This document shows, in pieces, positions 20,284-29,862 of a stretch of DNA of 64,000 nt. Position 1 is the first letter of the stretch; every line of letters starts with the position of its first letter. Both the position numbers and the translations under genes were made by a program. The stretch spans positions 62,001-126,000 of the forward strand of contig CAILMF010000063.1 of assembly GCA_903835235.1 (NCBI GenBank), given 5' to 3'. This DNA comes from an uncultured Rhodospirillales bacterium. Its GTDB lineage: Bacteria; Pseudomonadota; Alphaproteobacteria; Acetobacterales; Acetobacteraceae. Below the pieces are notes generated by a model that worked only from the letters and a program-made list of their open reading frames with translations, searched no databases and had not been told where the DNA came from.

Positions 20284-22959
20284 TCACCGCCCGAAAAGCC
20301 CCCGCAGCCCCTGGGGCACCGCACCAACACCGGGAATGGCGGGAGTCGTGCCGGTGGCCGGGGCCGCCGGACGCGCCGGCGCCGCCTGGCGGGTTGGCAC
20401 CGCCGAGGCCGGCACCGGCCCCTGCCGGCCGCTGCGGGCGAGGGCCAGCTGCGTGGCGCAGTCGGAAAGCTCGCCACCGCCGGCCGCGCCCGTTACCGCA
20501 CCGGCCGCGCCGCCCAGCAGGCCGCCCAGCGGGTTGTTGGCGCCGCCGATGCCGCCGACGCCGTTGAGCACCTGGCCGGCCGCACCGGCCACCGTGCCGG
20601 TCGCCGCGCCGGCCGCCACCGCGCCGTAGTCGAAGCGCGGCGCGGCGAAGCTGCCGGTAACCGGCACCGGCGCGCGGATATGGATCAGGCTGAGGCCCGG
20701 GATCGGCAGCGACAGGTCGGTGTCCAGCCGCAGGTTCAGCTGTTCGTCCCGCAACGAGACCGAGCCGCCGCCACCCACCTTGCCCAGCGTGGTGTCCAGG
20801 AACAGCGCGCGGCTGCGGGCGATGCCAGCCTCGGTGTCGAAGCGGAAGGCGGCGCAGGCGATGCCGATGCCCTGGCCAAGCAGGGCGCCACCGGCGGGAA
20901 CCGCCTGTTGCAGTTGCAGCAAGGCGCGGCCCAGGAAGGTCTCGGGGCTGTTGCCGCGGCTTTGCAGGCTGGTGATGGCGATGCCCGCATAGCCAGTCAG
21001 GCTGCCGGCCACCTGGCGCACTGTGCGGCCACGGCCGCGGACATCGACATCCAGGTCGATCTTGCCGCTGACCGCCTGGTTCGGCATGCCCAGGCCATTC
21101 ATCAAGGCAGGCGCGTCCAGCTGGTCGGTGCGGACGGCCAGCTGCACTGTCGGCGGCTCCATCGTCACATCGGCGGCGGCGCGCAGTTGCACCCGGCCAC
21201 CGGGCGAGGTCGCCGAAAGCTCATCCAGCCGGGCCTGGCCATTCTGCGCGGCGAAGACCAGGACCACGTCCTTCAGGCTGGCGCCACTGGCCAGGAACTC
21301 GCCGATGGTCCAGCGCAGGTCGGCTTCCAGCAGCTTCAGCGCATCCAGCGGCAGCGCCGTGTCGGGGATGACGCGGCCATCGTTGCGGGCGGGTGGCGCA
21401 GGCGCCGCGGCCGGGGCGCCGGCGGCGGCCGGGCGGGGCGGCGGTTGCAGCGCATCCAGGTTCACCCGGGTGGAGGCCAGCCGGCCGTTCAGCCCGGTGC
21501 GCTGGCCGATGATCAGCGTCAGGTCGCCGGTCATGTCCGCCGCCGAGGAGGTCAGCCGCAGCCCGCGCAGATGCGCGCCGGAGGCGAAGGCGGCGCTGCG
21601 TTCCACCAGCTGGAAGTCGAGCGCGAGGTCCTTGATCGGCGGCAGGGCCGCACCGCCGGCCAGCGGCGCCAACGCCGCCACGTCCGGCACACGCAGGCCA
21701 ATGGCCAGGTCGATGCCAGCCACCTGCGCCGGGCGGGCGATGCCGCCCTTCACCGTGGCGCTGGCGCTGCCGGCGTTCAGCGTGATGTCAATGGGATAGA
21801 CGCCCTGCATCGCCCCGGGCGTGCCCGGCGGCAGCAGCAGCGCCGGGGAACCCAGCGTGCCCGCCAGCTTCAGCGGCTGGCCATGCAGCAGGGCGTCCAG
21901 CGCCAGGGTGATGCGCTGGTCCGGACGCGGCAGGTTCACGGTCAGGCTGGCCAGGCGCAGGTCGGGCACCATGGCGGACAGGTCGCTCTCGCCGATGCTG
22001 AGCTTCAGGTCGGTCAGTTCCGGCAGGGGCGCGCCGACATCGGCGGCGCCGACCGAAAGCTGCACGTTGCGCAGCGCCGGCAGCGGCACGTCCGGCACCC
22101 AGCGGGCGAAGCGCGCCACCTCCGGCACCCGGGCGGTCAGCTCGAACCGCCAGCCCTTGCCCTGCTGCGGCTGGGCGATGCTGCCGGCCAGGCCGAGCCG
22201 CGCGCCTTCGGCTTCCAACGCCAGGTTGACCGGGAAGGGGGTGGTATTGCCGGCCTCGGCGGCGTCGATCAGCCGGGCCAGCGGGCCGGTATCGCCAGCC
22301 AGGGTGAAGGCGTGGTTGTCCAGCACGAAGTCGCCTTCCAGCCGCAGCGGGCCGGTGCCGTCCTCGCTGCGCAGGCTCAGGCTCTTCACCACCAGGGCGT
22401 GGGTCTTTCGCGTCTGGCCATCGTGATAGGTGAAGCGGCCATCGGTGATGCTGATGCGGCCGATGCCGAAGCTGAGGCCGGGGCCGCCAGCCGCGGGCTG
22501 GGCCGGTTGCGCCGGCTGGGCCGGCGGCGCGGCAGCGGGCTGGAACTGCCAGTTGGGCCGGCCCTGGGCATTGGTTTCCAGCAGGATATCGGGCGCCACC
22601 AGCACCAGCCGGCGCAGTTCCACCCGCTTGGACAACAACGGCAGCAGCGCCAGTTCGATATCCACCTCGCGCACCGTCACCATCTCCGGCCTGGTGCCGC
22701 CGGCCATGTTGGCGAAGGCGACGTCGCGCAGTTGCAGCGTCGGCACCAGCGAAAGGCCGAGGCCGATCGGCCCCTTCAATTCCAGCTTCCGGCCGGTGGC
22801 CTGCTCGGCGGCGGCGGTGATCCGCGGCTTGTACTGGTCCAGGTCCAGCGTCGCCAGGAAGATGGCCACGCCGGCGATGGGCAGCACCACGACAAGGCCG
22901 AGGATGATGGCCACCCAGCGCCAGACGCGCCGGCGCGGCTTTGCGAGTTCTTCCGCCAT
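20284..22959 (-). CDS. AsmA-family membrane-anchored periplasmic protein
   Basis: 891 residues. One N-terminal membrane segment (WRWVAIILGLVVVLPIAGVAIFLA, about residues 13-36) is followed by DLDQYKPRITAAAEQATGRKLELKGPIGLGLSLVPTLQLRDVAFAN, the classic AsmA start. A long beta-rich periplasmic part follows, with a Pro/Ala/Gln linker near residue 160 and a C-terminal AsmA domain (VAGSLTGYAGIAITSLQSRGNSPE). AsmA-like proteins belong to the bridge-like lipid-transfer class acting between inner and outer membranes. The start at 22959 is supported by GGAGAG upstream; the frame remains open for 31 more codons. It is the first gene of the operon with ATP12 and acyP. Confidence 0.9.
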   Translation of the reverse strand: MAEELAKPRRRVWRWVAIILGLVVVLPIAGVAIFLATLDLDQYKPRITAAAEQATGRKLELKGPIGLGLSLVPTLQLRDVAFANMAGGTRPEMVTVREVDIELALLPLLSKRVELRRLVLVAPDILLETNAQGRPNWQFQPAAAPPAQPAQPAQPAAGGPGLSFGIGRISITDGRFTYHDGQTRKTHALVVKSLSLRSEDGTGPLRLEGDFVLDNHAFTLAGDTGPLARLIDAAEAGNTTPFPVNLALEAEGARLGLAGSIAQPQQGKGWRFELTARVPEVARFARWVPDVPLPALRNVQLSVGAADVGAPLPELTDLKLSIGESDLSAMVPDLRLASLTVNLPRPDQRITLALDALLHGQPLKLAGTLGSPALLLPPGTPGAMQGVYPIDITLNAGSASATVKGGIARPAQVAGIDLAIGLRVPDVAALAPLAGGAALPPIKDLALDFQLVERSAAFASGAHLRGLRLTSSAADMTGDLTLIIGQRTGLNGRLASTRVNLDALQPPPRPAAAGAPAAAPAPPARNDGRVIPDTALPLDALKLLEADLRWTIGEFLASGASLKDVVLVFAAQNGQARLDELSATSPGGRVQLRAAADVTMEPPTVQLAVRTDQLDAPALMNGLGMPNQAVSGKIDLDVDVRGRGRTVRQVAGSLTGYAGIAITSLQSRGNSPETFLGRALLQLQQAVPAGGALLGQGIGIACAAFRFDTEAGIARSRALFLDTTLGKVGGGGSVSLRDEQLNLRLDTDLSLPIPGLSLIHIRAPVPVTGSFAAPRFDYGAVAAGAATGTVAGAAGQVLNGVGGIGGANNPLGGLLGGAAGAVTGAAGGGELSDCATQLALARSGRQGPVPASAVPTRQAAPARPAAPATGTTPAIPGVGAVPQGLRGLFGR

Positions 22960-23149
22960 GGGTCGGGCCCTCTCCGATCGTTGGCTGGAAATATAGCGCG
23001 ATTCTGGCCGGGCCAGGGGGGCAATCATGTCGCCGGCCCGCAACCGCGCCATTTCGGGGCGGCGGCCAGCCCGGCCAGCTGCGCCCTGCCTCCCAAGGCG
23101 GGGCGGGGCGTGCTAGCGGTGGCAATGTTACCGTCCCAGGAAGCCAGCC

Positions 23150-24091
23150 ATGCTGCTCGATAACACCGCCCGCGGCGTCTATGTCATCGCCCCCACGCCC
23201 TTCCACCCGGATGGCCGGATCGACGATGCCTCGACCGACCGCATGACCGACTGCTTCCTGGAAGCGGGCTGCGACGGCATGACCATCCTGGGCGTGATGG
23301 GCGAGGCGCCGAAGCTGGATGGCGCGGAATCGCTGGCCATCGCCGAGCGCATCGTGAAGCGCGCCGGCCGCGCCAAGATCATCGTCGGCGTGACCGCGCC
23401 CGGCTTTGCCGCCATGCGCTCGCTGGCCCGCGGTGTCATGGATGCCGGCGCCGCCGGGGTGATGATCGCGCCGCCCAACCTGCTGCGGACGGATGACCAG
23501 ATCGCGACCTATTTCCGCCAGGCGGTCGAAGCCATCGGCGACGACATCCCCTGGGTGCTGCAGGACTATCCGCAGCTGTTCCAGGTGCAGATGACCCCCG
23601 GCATCATCCGCCGGATCATCCAGGAAAACCCCAGCTGCGTGATGCTGAAGCACGAGGACTACCCCGGCCTGGAGAAGATCAGCGCGCTGCGCGGCTTCCA
23701 GGCCGATGGCTCGATGCGCCCCATCAGCATCCTCTGCGGCAATGGCGGCCTGTTCCTCGACTTCGAGATGGAGCGCGGCGCCGATGGCGCGATGACCGGC
23801 TATGCCTTCCCGGACATGCTGGTGGAGCTGGTGAAGCTTTGTGCCGCCGGCGAGCGCGACCGCGCGCACGACCTGTTCGACGCCCACCTGCCGCTGATCC
23901 GGTATGAGTTGCAGCCCGGCGTCGGCCTGGCGGTGCGGAAATACGTCATGATGCGCCGCGGCATCATTGCCTCCGACGCGCAGCGCCGGCCGGGCGCCGC
24001 GATGAGCGCCAAGGCGCGGGCCGAGGTGGAATACCTGCTGGGCCGCGTCGGCCGCTTCGATGCGCGCGCCAGGCTGGCGCCGCTGGCCTGA
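23150..24091 (+). CDS. Dihydrodipicolinate synthase-family aldolase
   Basis: 313 residues, a TIM-barrel of the DapA/NanA class. The motif MTILGVMGEAPKL replaces the usual G-x-T-GE loop. The Schiff-base lysine is in CVMLKHEDYPG and the proton-relay tyrosine in LQDYPQLF. Divergence in the substrate loop argues for a catabolic 2-oxo-acid aldolase or dehydratase, not lysine synthesis. AGGAA precedes the ATG. It is followed 20 bases later by a carboxymuconolactone decarboxylase-like gene, suggesting a shared pathway for a small carboxylic acid. Confidence 0.88.
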   Translation: MLLDNTARGVYVIAPTPFHPDGRIDDASTDRMTDCFLEAGCDGMTILGVMGEAPKLDGAESLAIAERIVKRAGRAKIIVGVTAPGFAAMRSLARGVMDAGAAGVMIAPPNLLRTDDQIATYFRQAVEAIGDDIPWVLQDYPQLFQVQMTPGIIRRIIQENPSCVMLKHEDYPGLEKISALRGFQADGSMRPISILCGNGGLFLDFEMERGADGAMTGYAFPDMLVELVKLCAAGERDRAHDLFDAHLPLIRYELQPGVGLAVRKYVMMRRGIIASDAQRRPGAAMSAKARAEVEYLLGRVGRFDARARLAPLA

Positions 24092-24111
24092 ACCACGAAA
24101 GGGAGAGAACC

Positions 24112-24516
24112 ATGTCCAAGTACGAGTTCAAGGAAAACGAGTTCTTCAATGCCGGCCGCGATATCTGGTTCGAGATGCGCGGCAAGGAAGTGGCCGAGAA
24201 GGCGATGGAGCAGGCCGCCCAGCACGACATGAGCGGCGAGCTGCGGCAATTCCTGTTCGAGCATTGCTTCGGCGCGGTCTGGGCCCGGCCCGGGCTGGAC
24301 AAGCCGACGCGCAGCACCATCACGATCGCGGTGCTGACCGCGCTGGGCCGGCAGGAGGAACTGCGCGGCCATATCCGCATGGGCATCAACAACGGCCTGA
24401 CGCGGGACGAGCTGAAGGAGATCTTCCTGCATGTCGGCGTCTATGCCGGGGTGCCGACGGCGGTCTCCGCGGTGCGCATCGCGCTGGAAGTCTTCGCCGA
24501 GTTGGACAAGGGCTGA
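24112..24516 (+). CDS. Carboxymuconolactone decarboxylase-family protein
   Basis: 134 residues, the size of single-domain CMD/AhpD-like proteins. It contains FGAVWARPGLDKPTRSTITIAVLTALGRQEELRGHIRMGINNGLT, the core of 4-carboxymuconolactone decarboxylase, with GHIRMGINNGLTRDELKEI and the IFLHVGVYAGVPTAVSA end. There is no CxxC pair, so it is not a peroxidase of the AhpD type. GGGAGAG precedes the ATG. With the upstream aldolase it forms a two-gene operon, probably for ring-cleavage or related lactone products. Confidence 0.88.
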   Translation: MSKYEFKENEFFNAGRDIWFEMRGKEVAEKAMEQAAQHDMSGELRQFLFEHCFGAVWARPGLDKPTRSTITIAVLTALGRQEELRGHIRMGINNGLTRDELKEIFLHVGVYAGVPTAVSAVRIALEVFAELDKG

Positions 24517-24517
24517 C

Positions 24518-24955
24518 TCAGCCGCGCGTGCCGGCCCAGCTGCCAAGTTCCGCCAGGTAGTCGGGCGGCATGCCCCAGGCGGCGGCGCCGGCCAGGATAC
24601 GTTCCAGGTAGCCGGCGCGGGGCGGGCCGGGACGCTGGTCGGCGGCCAGGTAGACCAGCGCGGGCCCACCGCCGACCGGCCATTCAACCTTGCGGTATTC
24701 GCCGGTCTCGACGCCCTCATAGGTATCCAGCGCGGCTTCGCAGGCCTCGGTCAGATGCCAGACCAGGCCCCAGGCCAGGCTGCCCTCCTGTGGCAACAGC
24801 GTGGCGAAGCCTTCGCCATTGATGATGAAACGCCAGCCCTCCAGGCGCAGCACCTGCCCCGGCACCGCCGCGGGGCAGCGCCGGGCCATCTGGTCGGTGC
24901 AGAGGTTGGAGCCATAGGCGATGTAGCGGCGCGTCAGCAGGGCGGCTGCGGTCAT
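24518..24955 (-). CDS. Gamma-glutamylcyclotransferase-like (AIG2/GGCT fold) protein
   Basis: 145 residues. YIAYGSNLCTDQMARRCP carries the YGSN substrate loop near the N-terminus. The likely catalytic glutamate lies in LDTYEGVETGEYRKVEW. These proteins act on gamma-glutamyl amides or related amine adducts, giving 5-oxoproline. The gene converges with the CMD gene, their stops one base apart, and no terminator fits between them. Confidence 0.85.
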   Translation of the reverse strand: MTAAALLTRRYIAYGSNLCTDQMARRCPAAVPGQVLRLEGWRFIINGEGFATLLPQEGSLAWGLVWHLTEACEAALDTYEGVETGEYRKVEWPVGGGPALVYLAADQRPGPPRAGYLERILAGAAAWGMPPDYLAELGSWAGTRG

Positions 24956-25027
24956 GGGCGGGCTCCGGGTTCGGCGGCGCGGAACCTGCCTTGCGGTGCC
25001 GGCAAGGTCCAGGCCGGCAGGCCGGCC

Positions 25028-25390
25028 TCATGGCTCGCCCCTGGCCGCAGCCTTGATGGCCGCGGACAGCGTCGTGGTGTCGAAGGGCTTCTGCAGGAAG
25101 CGCTCATGCCGGCGCAGCGGCCGGCCGCGTGCATCCGGTGCCGAGCCGCTGATCAGGATAACCTCCACGGCGGGATGCCGGGACCGCGCCATGTCCGCCA
25201 GGTCGAAGCCGTTCAACCCATGGCCGAGGCCGATATCCGTCACCAGCACATCGGGGATCTGCCCGGCGCCCAGCAGGATGAGCGCATCCTCGGCATTGGC
25301 CAGGCCGCTGACCTGGATACCCTCGGCGTTGAGCGTATCGGTCAACGACAGCCGCAGCAGCGCATCATCCTCAACCAGCAGCACATGCAT
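25028..25390 (-). CDS. Stand-alone response regulator receiver domain
   Basis: 120 residues from the ATG at 25390, which has GGAGGGG about 6 bases upstream. A longer frame (9 codons) exists. It holds only a receiver domain: VLLVEDDALLRLSL (acidic pocket), the phospho-acceptor aspartate in DVLVTDIGLG, VILISGSA (switch Ser/Thr) and the conserved lysine in FLQKPFD. There is no output domain. Such single-domain CheY/FixJ-receiver-like proteins act in phosphorelays or on a partner kinase. No histidine kinase is visible nearby. It lies 69 bases downstream of the amino-acid receptor gene on the same strand. Confidence 0.88.
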   Translation of the reverse strand: MHVLLVEDDALLRLSLTDTLNAEGIQVSGLANAEDALILLGAGQIPDVLVTDIGLGHGLNGFDLADMARSRHPAVEVILISGSAPDARGRPLRRHERFLQKPFDTTTLSAAIKAAARGEP

Positions 25391-25459
25391 CAGCGGCCCC
25401 TCCATGCGCGCCGACAACGCGGCCGACCCGGCCCGGGTTGTCGGCGGATGGGGCGTGGT

Positions 25460-26317
25460 TCAGGCCGCCGGCCCGAAGACCGAGAGGCTGGGCTTGACGA
25501 AGTAGCGGCCGGAGGGGCCGTAGGGCTCCGCCATTTTTTCCCAGCGGCCGGTGGTCATCAGGAAGTCGATGGCGATGTTCATGAACTCGACCAGGTCCTG
25601 GTTGCCGCGCTTGATGGCCCAGTTGATCGGCAGCACGTTGTAAGGCTCGCTGCCGAACAGGTCGGTGACGGCCGGCTGCGCCGCGGCGAAGCGCCGGGCC
25701 TGCCAGGCATCCTCCACGCCCACATCGGCGCGGCCCGCGGCCACCTCCACGAAGGGCGCGGTCAGGTTGCCGGTGGCCAGCAGGATGTGCTGCGCCTTCG
25801 GCCAATTCTCCCGCGCATATTCCACGCTGGCGCCGCCCTGGATCAGCGCGATCTTGATGCCCTCGCGGTTCAGGTCGGCCGGCTTGGCAAAGCGCGTGTC
25901 GCCGCGCTTGGCCACGGCGCTGTAGCCCAGATACCAGATCGGCTTGGTGAACTGCACCGCGCCGGCGCGCAGGATGGTGGCGAAGGTGCCGGCGATGGAA
26001 AGATCGAACTGGTTCGAATTCAGGCCCGAGACGAAATTGGCCCAGGTAGTTTCCACGAAGACCGGCTCGACGTTCAGCGTGGTGCAGACGAAGCGCATGG
26101 CATCCGTGGCAAAGCCCCGCAGTTGGCCGCTGGCGGGGTCCTTGATGACCGAGGGCGGCGAGGGGATGAAGCCGATCTTGAACTGCTTATCGCGGATGAT
26201 CCTGTCCATGATCCCGCCGGCGCCCTGCGCCTGGGCGGCGCCGGCGATCAGCGGGGCCAAGCCGGCAGCGCCCAGGCTGGCGAAGCCGAGGCGGCGGGGG
26301 ATGCTCCATTCGGTCAT
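25460..26317 (-). CDS. Amino-acid ABC transporter substrate-binding protein (family 3)
   Basis: 285 residues. A twin-arginine-like signal (IPRRLGFASLGAAGLAPLIAGAAQAQ) precedes a family-3 periplasmic binding domain with FKIGFIPSPPSVIKDPASGQLRGFATDAM and FDLSIAGTFATILRAGAVQFTKPIWY. It captures a polar amino-acid-like solute for the permease and ATPase encoded immediately upstream (27115-27780 and 26345-27118). It is the last transporter gene of an operon led by a Rieske oxygenase, so the solute is probably that oxygenase's substrate. Confidence 0.9.
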   Translation of the reverse strand: MTEWSIPRRLGFASLGAAGLAPLIAGAAQAQGAGGIMDRIIRDKQFKIGFIPSPPSVIKDPASGQLRGFATDAMRFVCTTLNVEPVFVETTWANFVSGLNSNQFDLSIAGTFATILRAGAVQFTKPIWYLGYSAVAKRGDTRFAKPADLNREGIKIALIQGGASVEYARENWPKAQHILLATGNLTAPFVEVAAGRADVGVEDAWQARRFAAAQPAVTDLFGSEPYNVLPINWAIKRGNQDLVEFMNIAIDFLMTTGRWEKMAEPYGPSGRYFVKPSLSVFGPAA

Positions 26318-26344
26318 GCGGGCTCTCCTAGGGTTGGGTGGCGG

Positions 26345-27118
26345 TCAGTGCAGGACGCGGCGCAGGAACTCCGCCGTGCGCGGCGATTTCGGCGCGCCGA
26401 AGACCTGGGCGGGCGGGGCGAGCTCGATGATCTCGCCGCGGTCCATCACCATCACGCGGTCGGCGACCTGGCGGGCGAAGCCCATCTCATGCGTCACCAC
26501 CACCATGGTCATGCCCTCGGCGGCGAGGGACTGCATCACCTCCAGCACCTCGCCGACCAGTTCGGGGTCCAGGGCACTGGTGGGTTCGTCGAACAGCATG
26601 GCGTCCGGCTGCATCGCCAGGGCGCGGGCAATGGCGGCACGCTGCTGCTGGCCGCCGGAAAGCTGCGCCGGATAGGCACCGATCTTGTCGATCAGGCCGA
26701 CACGCTGCAACAGGGTGCGGCCACGCTGCTCGGCTTCATTGCGGGAGACGCGCTGCACCACCAGCGGGCCTTCCATCACGTTCTCCAGCACGGTCTTGTG
26801 CGGGAACAGGTTGAAGCTCTGGAACACCATGCCCATGCGGGCGCGGATGCGGCGCGTGTTGTTCTCGCTGTCCAGCTTCAGCTTGCCGCCGCCGCTGCGC
26901 CGATAGCCGACCAGCTGGTCGTCGAAGCGCACCTCGCCGGCCTGGTACTCCTCCAGGAAGTTCAGGCAGCGCAGCAGCGTGGACTTGCCGGAACCGCTGG
27001 GGCCGATGATGGCCAGCACCTCGCCGCGCTGCACCTCGAAGCTGAGGCCACGCAATACCTCCAGCTTGCCGAAGCTTTTGTGCAGGCCGGCGACGCTGAT
27101 GATCGGGGTGTCGCTCAT
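26345..27118 (-). CDS. Amino-acid ABC transporter ATP-binding protein
   Basis: 257 residues. Walker [17 protein letters not shown], the Q-loop [17 protein letters not shown] typical of GlnQ/HisP-type ATPases, signature [16 protein letters not shown], Walker [18 protein letters not shown] and the H-loop VVTHEM. It drives import through the adjacent permease. The start overlaps the permease stop by four bases (ATGA), showing translational coupling. Confidence 0.95.
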   Translation of the reverse strand: MSDTPIISVAGLHKSFGKLEVLRGLSFEVQRGEVLAIIGPSGSGKSTLLRCLNFLEEYQAGEVRFDDQLVGYRRSGGGKLKLDSENNTRRIRARMGMVFQSFNLFPHKTVLENVMEGPLVVQRVSRNEAEQRGRTLLQRVGLIDKIGAYPAQLSGGQQQRAAIARALAMQPDAMLFDEPTSALDPELVGEVLEVMQSLAAEGMTMVVVTHEMGFARQVADRVMVMDRGEIIELAPPAQVFGAPKSPRTAEFLRRVLH

Positions 27119-27780
27119 CCGCGCGTCTTCCAGCGCTGCTCCAACCGCTGCGACAGCCAGATGAAGGGGTAGATCATCAGCCCGAACAGCACGGCAACGA
27201 CGGTGTAGGTCTCCAGCGGGCGATAGGTGTTGTTGATCAGGTTCTCCGCCTCGTGCAGCAACTCGTTCACCGCCAGCACGGACCCCAGCGTGGTCAGCTT
27301 CATCAGCGTGGCGAATTCATTGATGAAGGGCGGCACCATGCGGCGCACCGCCTGCGGCAGAATGATGCGCCGCATCGCCTGGCCATAGCCCATGCCCAGC
27401 GACTTCGCCGCATCCGACTGGCCGCGGTCGATGCTGGCGATGCCGGCACGGAAGATTTCTGCAATATACGCCGCCGCGTGCAGCCCGATGCCGACGCTGG
27501 CCGAGGTGATGTTGCCCATCTGCACGCCGGACAGGATCGGCAGCGCGTAGTAGATCCACACCAGTTGGACCAGGATCGGCGTGGCGCGGAAGATGTCGAT
27601 GTAGATGGCCGCCGGCACGCGCAGCAGCCACAGGCGGGAGGAGCGCATCAGCCCCAGCGCCAGGCCAAGCACCAGCCCGATCAGCAGCGCCCAGCAGGTC
27701 AGGATGAGCGTCACCTGCATGCCGCGCACGAAGACCTGGCGGTAATCCCAGATCTGGTTCCATTGCCAGATGTAGTCCAT
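27115..27780 (-). CDS. Amino-acid ABC transporter permease
   Basis: 221 residues with about five hydrophobic segments. [32 protein letters not shown] and the EAA loop [35 protein letters not shown] are diagnostic of the His/Glu/Gln/Arg permease family. It sits in the inner membrane and works with the ATPase and receptor encoded downstream. It lies 9 bases after the Rieske oxygenase gene. Confidence 0.95.
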   Translation of the reverse strand: MDYIWQWNQIWDYRQVFVRGMQVTLILTCWALLIGLVLGLALGLMRSSRLWLLRVPAAIYIDIFRATPILVQLVWIYYALPILSGVQMGNITSASVGIGLHAAAYIAEIFRAGIASIDRGQSDAAKSLGMGYGQAMRRIILPQAVRRMVPPFINEFATLMKLTTLGSVLAVNELLHEAENLINNTYRPLETYTVVAVLFGLMIYPFIWLSQRLEQRWKTRG

Positions 27781-27789
27781 GCGCCGGGC

Positions 27790-28953
27790 TCAGCCCTTCA
27801 CGCCGAGCACGCGGTCCAGCACCCAGTTGCCGAAGATGTGCACCAGCGGCTCCGCATGCGCCAGGCGCCCTTGCCGTGCGAAGGGCGAGGCCAGGCCACG
27901 CTGCTGCAACTCGGAGATTCCGTTGTCCTCGGGGATGCTGATGTCCCAGCGCTTGTAGTAGCGCTGCACCACCTCCTCGAAGTCCGCCCGTTCGGCCGTG
28001 CTGCGCGGGAAGCAGGAACCGACGATCAGCTTCGTCTTGTCCGGCCCCATCGGGTGCAGTTCCAGCCACCACATGCAGTCATAGGTGCAGCCGAACATGG
28101 TGCTGGGATAGAGCAACGGATACCAGCTGCCCATCGCCGGCAGGCCTTCCAGGTGGTCCATCTCCGGGAAGCCGGTATCGCCCGCCAACAGCGCGCGGCT
28201 GCCCTTGTGTTCCTTGAACAGCCCGCAGTATTCGCCGGCCGAGGGCTGCGCCTCGCTCGGCTTGCCCTTCTGCCGGCTCAGCGTGCTGCGATGCACGGTG
28301 GCGATGTGATACGCCTCCATCGCATTCTCGACATAGATCTTCCAGTTGCAGGCCAGCTCATATTCCTTCCGGCGGACGCAGACCATGTCGTCGAAGCGAT
28401 AGCTCGCAAGCTTGCCCGGCAGGTCGCCCAGGTACTCCATCAACGGCGCGGCTTTGCTGTCGAAGTTGATGAAGATGAAACCGCCCCAGCTCTCCAGCCG
28501 GATCGGCGTCAGGTGCCAATCCTCCGGCTTGAAATCCAGCGTCTGCTCCATCTCCGGCGCCACCATCAGGCTGCCGTCGATATCGAAGGTCCAGGAATGG
28601 TAGGGGCAGCGGAAGGCACGGCAATTGCCTTCGCCTTCAGCCAGCAGCGCGCCGCGGTGGCGGCAGGTATTGGCGAAGGCGCGCACCACGCCATCCTTGC
28701 CGCGCACGATGATCACCGGCACGCCGGTGAACTCGATGGTGAAGTAGTCGCCGATATTCGGGATGCGATCGGCGCGGCCGATGAAGTTCCAGACACGCAT
28801 GAAGATGGTCTGCACTTCACGCTTGTAGAAGGCCGGAGAGGTGTAGCAGGCCGGCGGCAAGGTCGAGGCTTCCAGCAGCGGCTTGCGCACGCTGGCGTAG
28901 GTTTCGGCCTGGAACAGCGCCTGGTCTTCGGTAGCTATGGCTGCGTCGAGCAT
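27790..28953 (-). CDS. Rieske non-heme iron oxygenase, alpha subunit (copy 1)
   Basis: 387 residues. The Rieske cluster ligands are CRHRG and CPYHSW (about residues 87-110). The mononuclear iron site is ENAMEAYHIATVH with two histidines, and the bridging aspartate type is seen before it. This is the architecture of ring-hydroxylating oxygenases and of the GbcA/stachydrine-type N-demethylating oxygenases. The ATG at 28953 has AGGAG upstream; 82 extra codons of the open frame are rejected. It heads an operon with an amino-acid-type ABC importer. The divergent operon encodes a paralogue (30871-32028) and a flavin reductase that could serve both. Confidence 0.92.
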   Translation of the reverse strand: MLDAAIATEDQALFQAETYASVRKPLLEASTLPPACYTSPAFYKREVQTIFMRVWNFIGRADRIPNIGDYFTIEFTGVPVIIVRGKDGVVRAFANTCRHRGALLAEGEGNCRAFRCPYHSWTFDIDGSLMVAPEMEQTLDFKPEDWHLTPIRLESWGGFIFINFDSKAAPLMEYLGDLPGKLASYRFDDMVCVRRKEYELACNWKIYVENAMEAYHIATVHRSTLSRQKGKPSEAQPSAGEYCGLFKEHKGSRALLAGDTGFPEMDHLEGLPAMGSWYPLLYPSTMFGCTYDCMWWLELHPMGPDKTKLIVGSCFPRSTAERADFEEVVQRYYKRWDISIPEDNGISELQQRGLASPFARQGRLAHAEPLVHIFGNWVLDRVLGVKG

Positions 28954-28970
28954 GGTGCGAACTCCTGCGC

Positions 28971-29118
28971 GATCACAAAAGCCAAGCAGGCAGGGCGCAT
29001 CGCAGCAAGCGCAAAACACCCGCCGATTCCTGCATCTGCCACAGGTTGCGCGCCCAGCAAGCAGCCAGCACCCAGGTCTGCCCAGCGGCGCGGCAATGCC
29101 AGCTGTGATCACAAAAGC
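28971..29118. promoter_or_regulatory. Putative operator pair between divergent Rieske operons
   Basis: The 12-bp sequence GATCACAAAAGC occurs exactly twice as a direct repeat, at 28971-28982 and 29107-29118. The second copy sits in a perfect 10-bp palindrome, TGTGATCACA (29104-29113). The first lies about 18 bases before the start of the minus-strand Rieske gene. The spacing across the divergent promoter region suggests a regulator controlling both operons. No regulator gene is in the immediate neighbourhood. Confidence 0.45.
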
Positions 29119-29235
29119 GGATTGCATGTCGCCGTCAGCTGCGCTTCGCTGCCGGCGAAGCCGCACGGGGAAATGCATGAACCGCATTGCGCCAACCATC
29201 CCAGCAGCTGCGCTCGTCCGGTCGCGGTGCGACGC

Positions 29236-29862
29236 GTGATCCGCAGCTTCGCGCCTGCCGATCTGTCAGCCGCCGAGGCCTATGCGCTGCTGGTCGGCAT
29301 CGTGGTGCCACGGCCGGTCGCCTGGGTCACCACGGTGGATGCCGCCGGCGTCGTCAACGCCGCGCCGTTCTCCTGCTACACCTTCGTCTGCAACAAGCCG
29401 CCGATGCTGGCGGTGAATATCGGCCGCCGCGGCGAGACGCTGAAGGACACCGCGGCCAACATCGCGGCCAACGGCGAATTCACCGTCAATGTCGCGACGG
29501 AGGATACGCTGGTGGCCATGCATGCCAGTTCCGCGGAATATCCACCGGGAGAAAGCGAGGTCGCGGCATTGGGGCTGGAGACGCTGCCCAGCACGCATGT
29601 CGCGCCGCCGCGCCTGGCCTGCTCGCCCATTGCCATGGAGTGCCGGCTGGAACGCATCGTCGAACTCGGCGAGCAGCGCAGCGGCCTGGTCATCGGCGAG
29701 GTGCTGGCCTTCCATGTCGACGAAGCGCTGCTGAACGGCAACCGCATCGCCATCGACCGCTTCCGCCCCATCGCGCGCCTCGGCGGGCCGAATTACGCCA
29801 CGCTTGGCCGCATCATCACCCAACCGAAGGTCGGTGAATCCGGCCCCGCGGAGTCCCGATGA
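29236..29862 (+). CDS. Flavin reductase-like FMN-binding protein
   Basis: 208 residues. VGIVVPRPVAWVTTVDAAGVVNAAPFSCYTFVCNKPPMLAVNIGRR is the FMN-binding split-barrel of the DIM6/NTAB flavin reductase family; FTVNVATEDTLVAMHASSAEYPPGESE is a second family block. It likely supplies electrons or reduced flavin to the neighbouring oxygenases. GTG at 29236 begins the conserved part (VIRSFAPADLSAAEAYALL). An in-frame ATG at 29173 would add 21 residues of unusual composition and cannot be excluded. The stop overlaps the next start (ATGA). Confidence 0.85.
   Translation: MIRSFAPADLSAAEAYALLVGIVVPRPVAWVTTVDAAGVVNAAPFSCYTFVCNKPPMLAVNIGRRGETLKDTAANIAANGEFTVNVATEDTLVAMHASSAEYPPGESEVAALGLETLPSTHVAPPRLACSPIAMECRLERIVELGEQRSGLVIGEVLAFHVDEALLNGNRIAIDRFRPIARLGGPNYATLGRIITQPKVGESGPAESR

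Noticed and set aside
19987-23163. Plus-strand frame of about 1,050 codons
   Set aside because: Antisense to the AsmA and ATP12 genes, low-complexity translation; a GC artefact.
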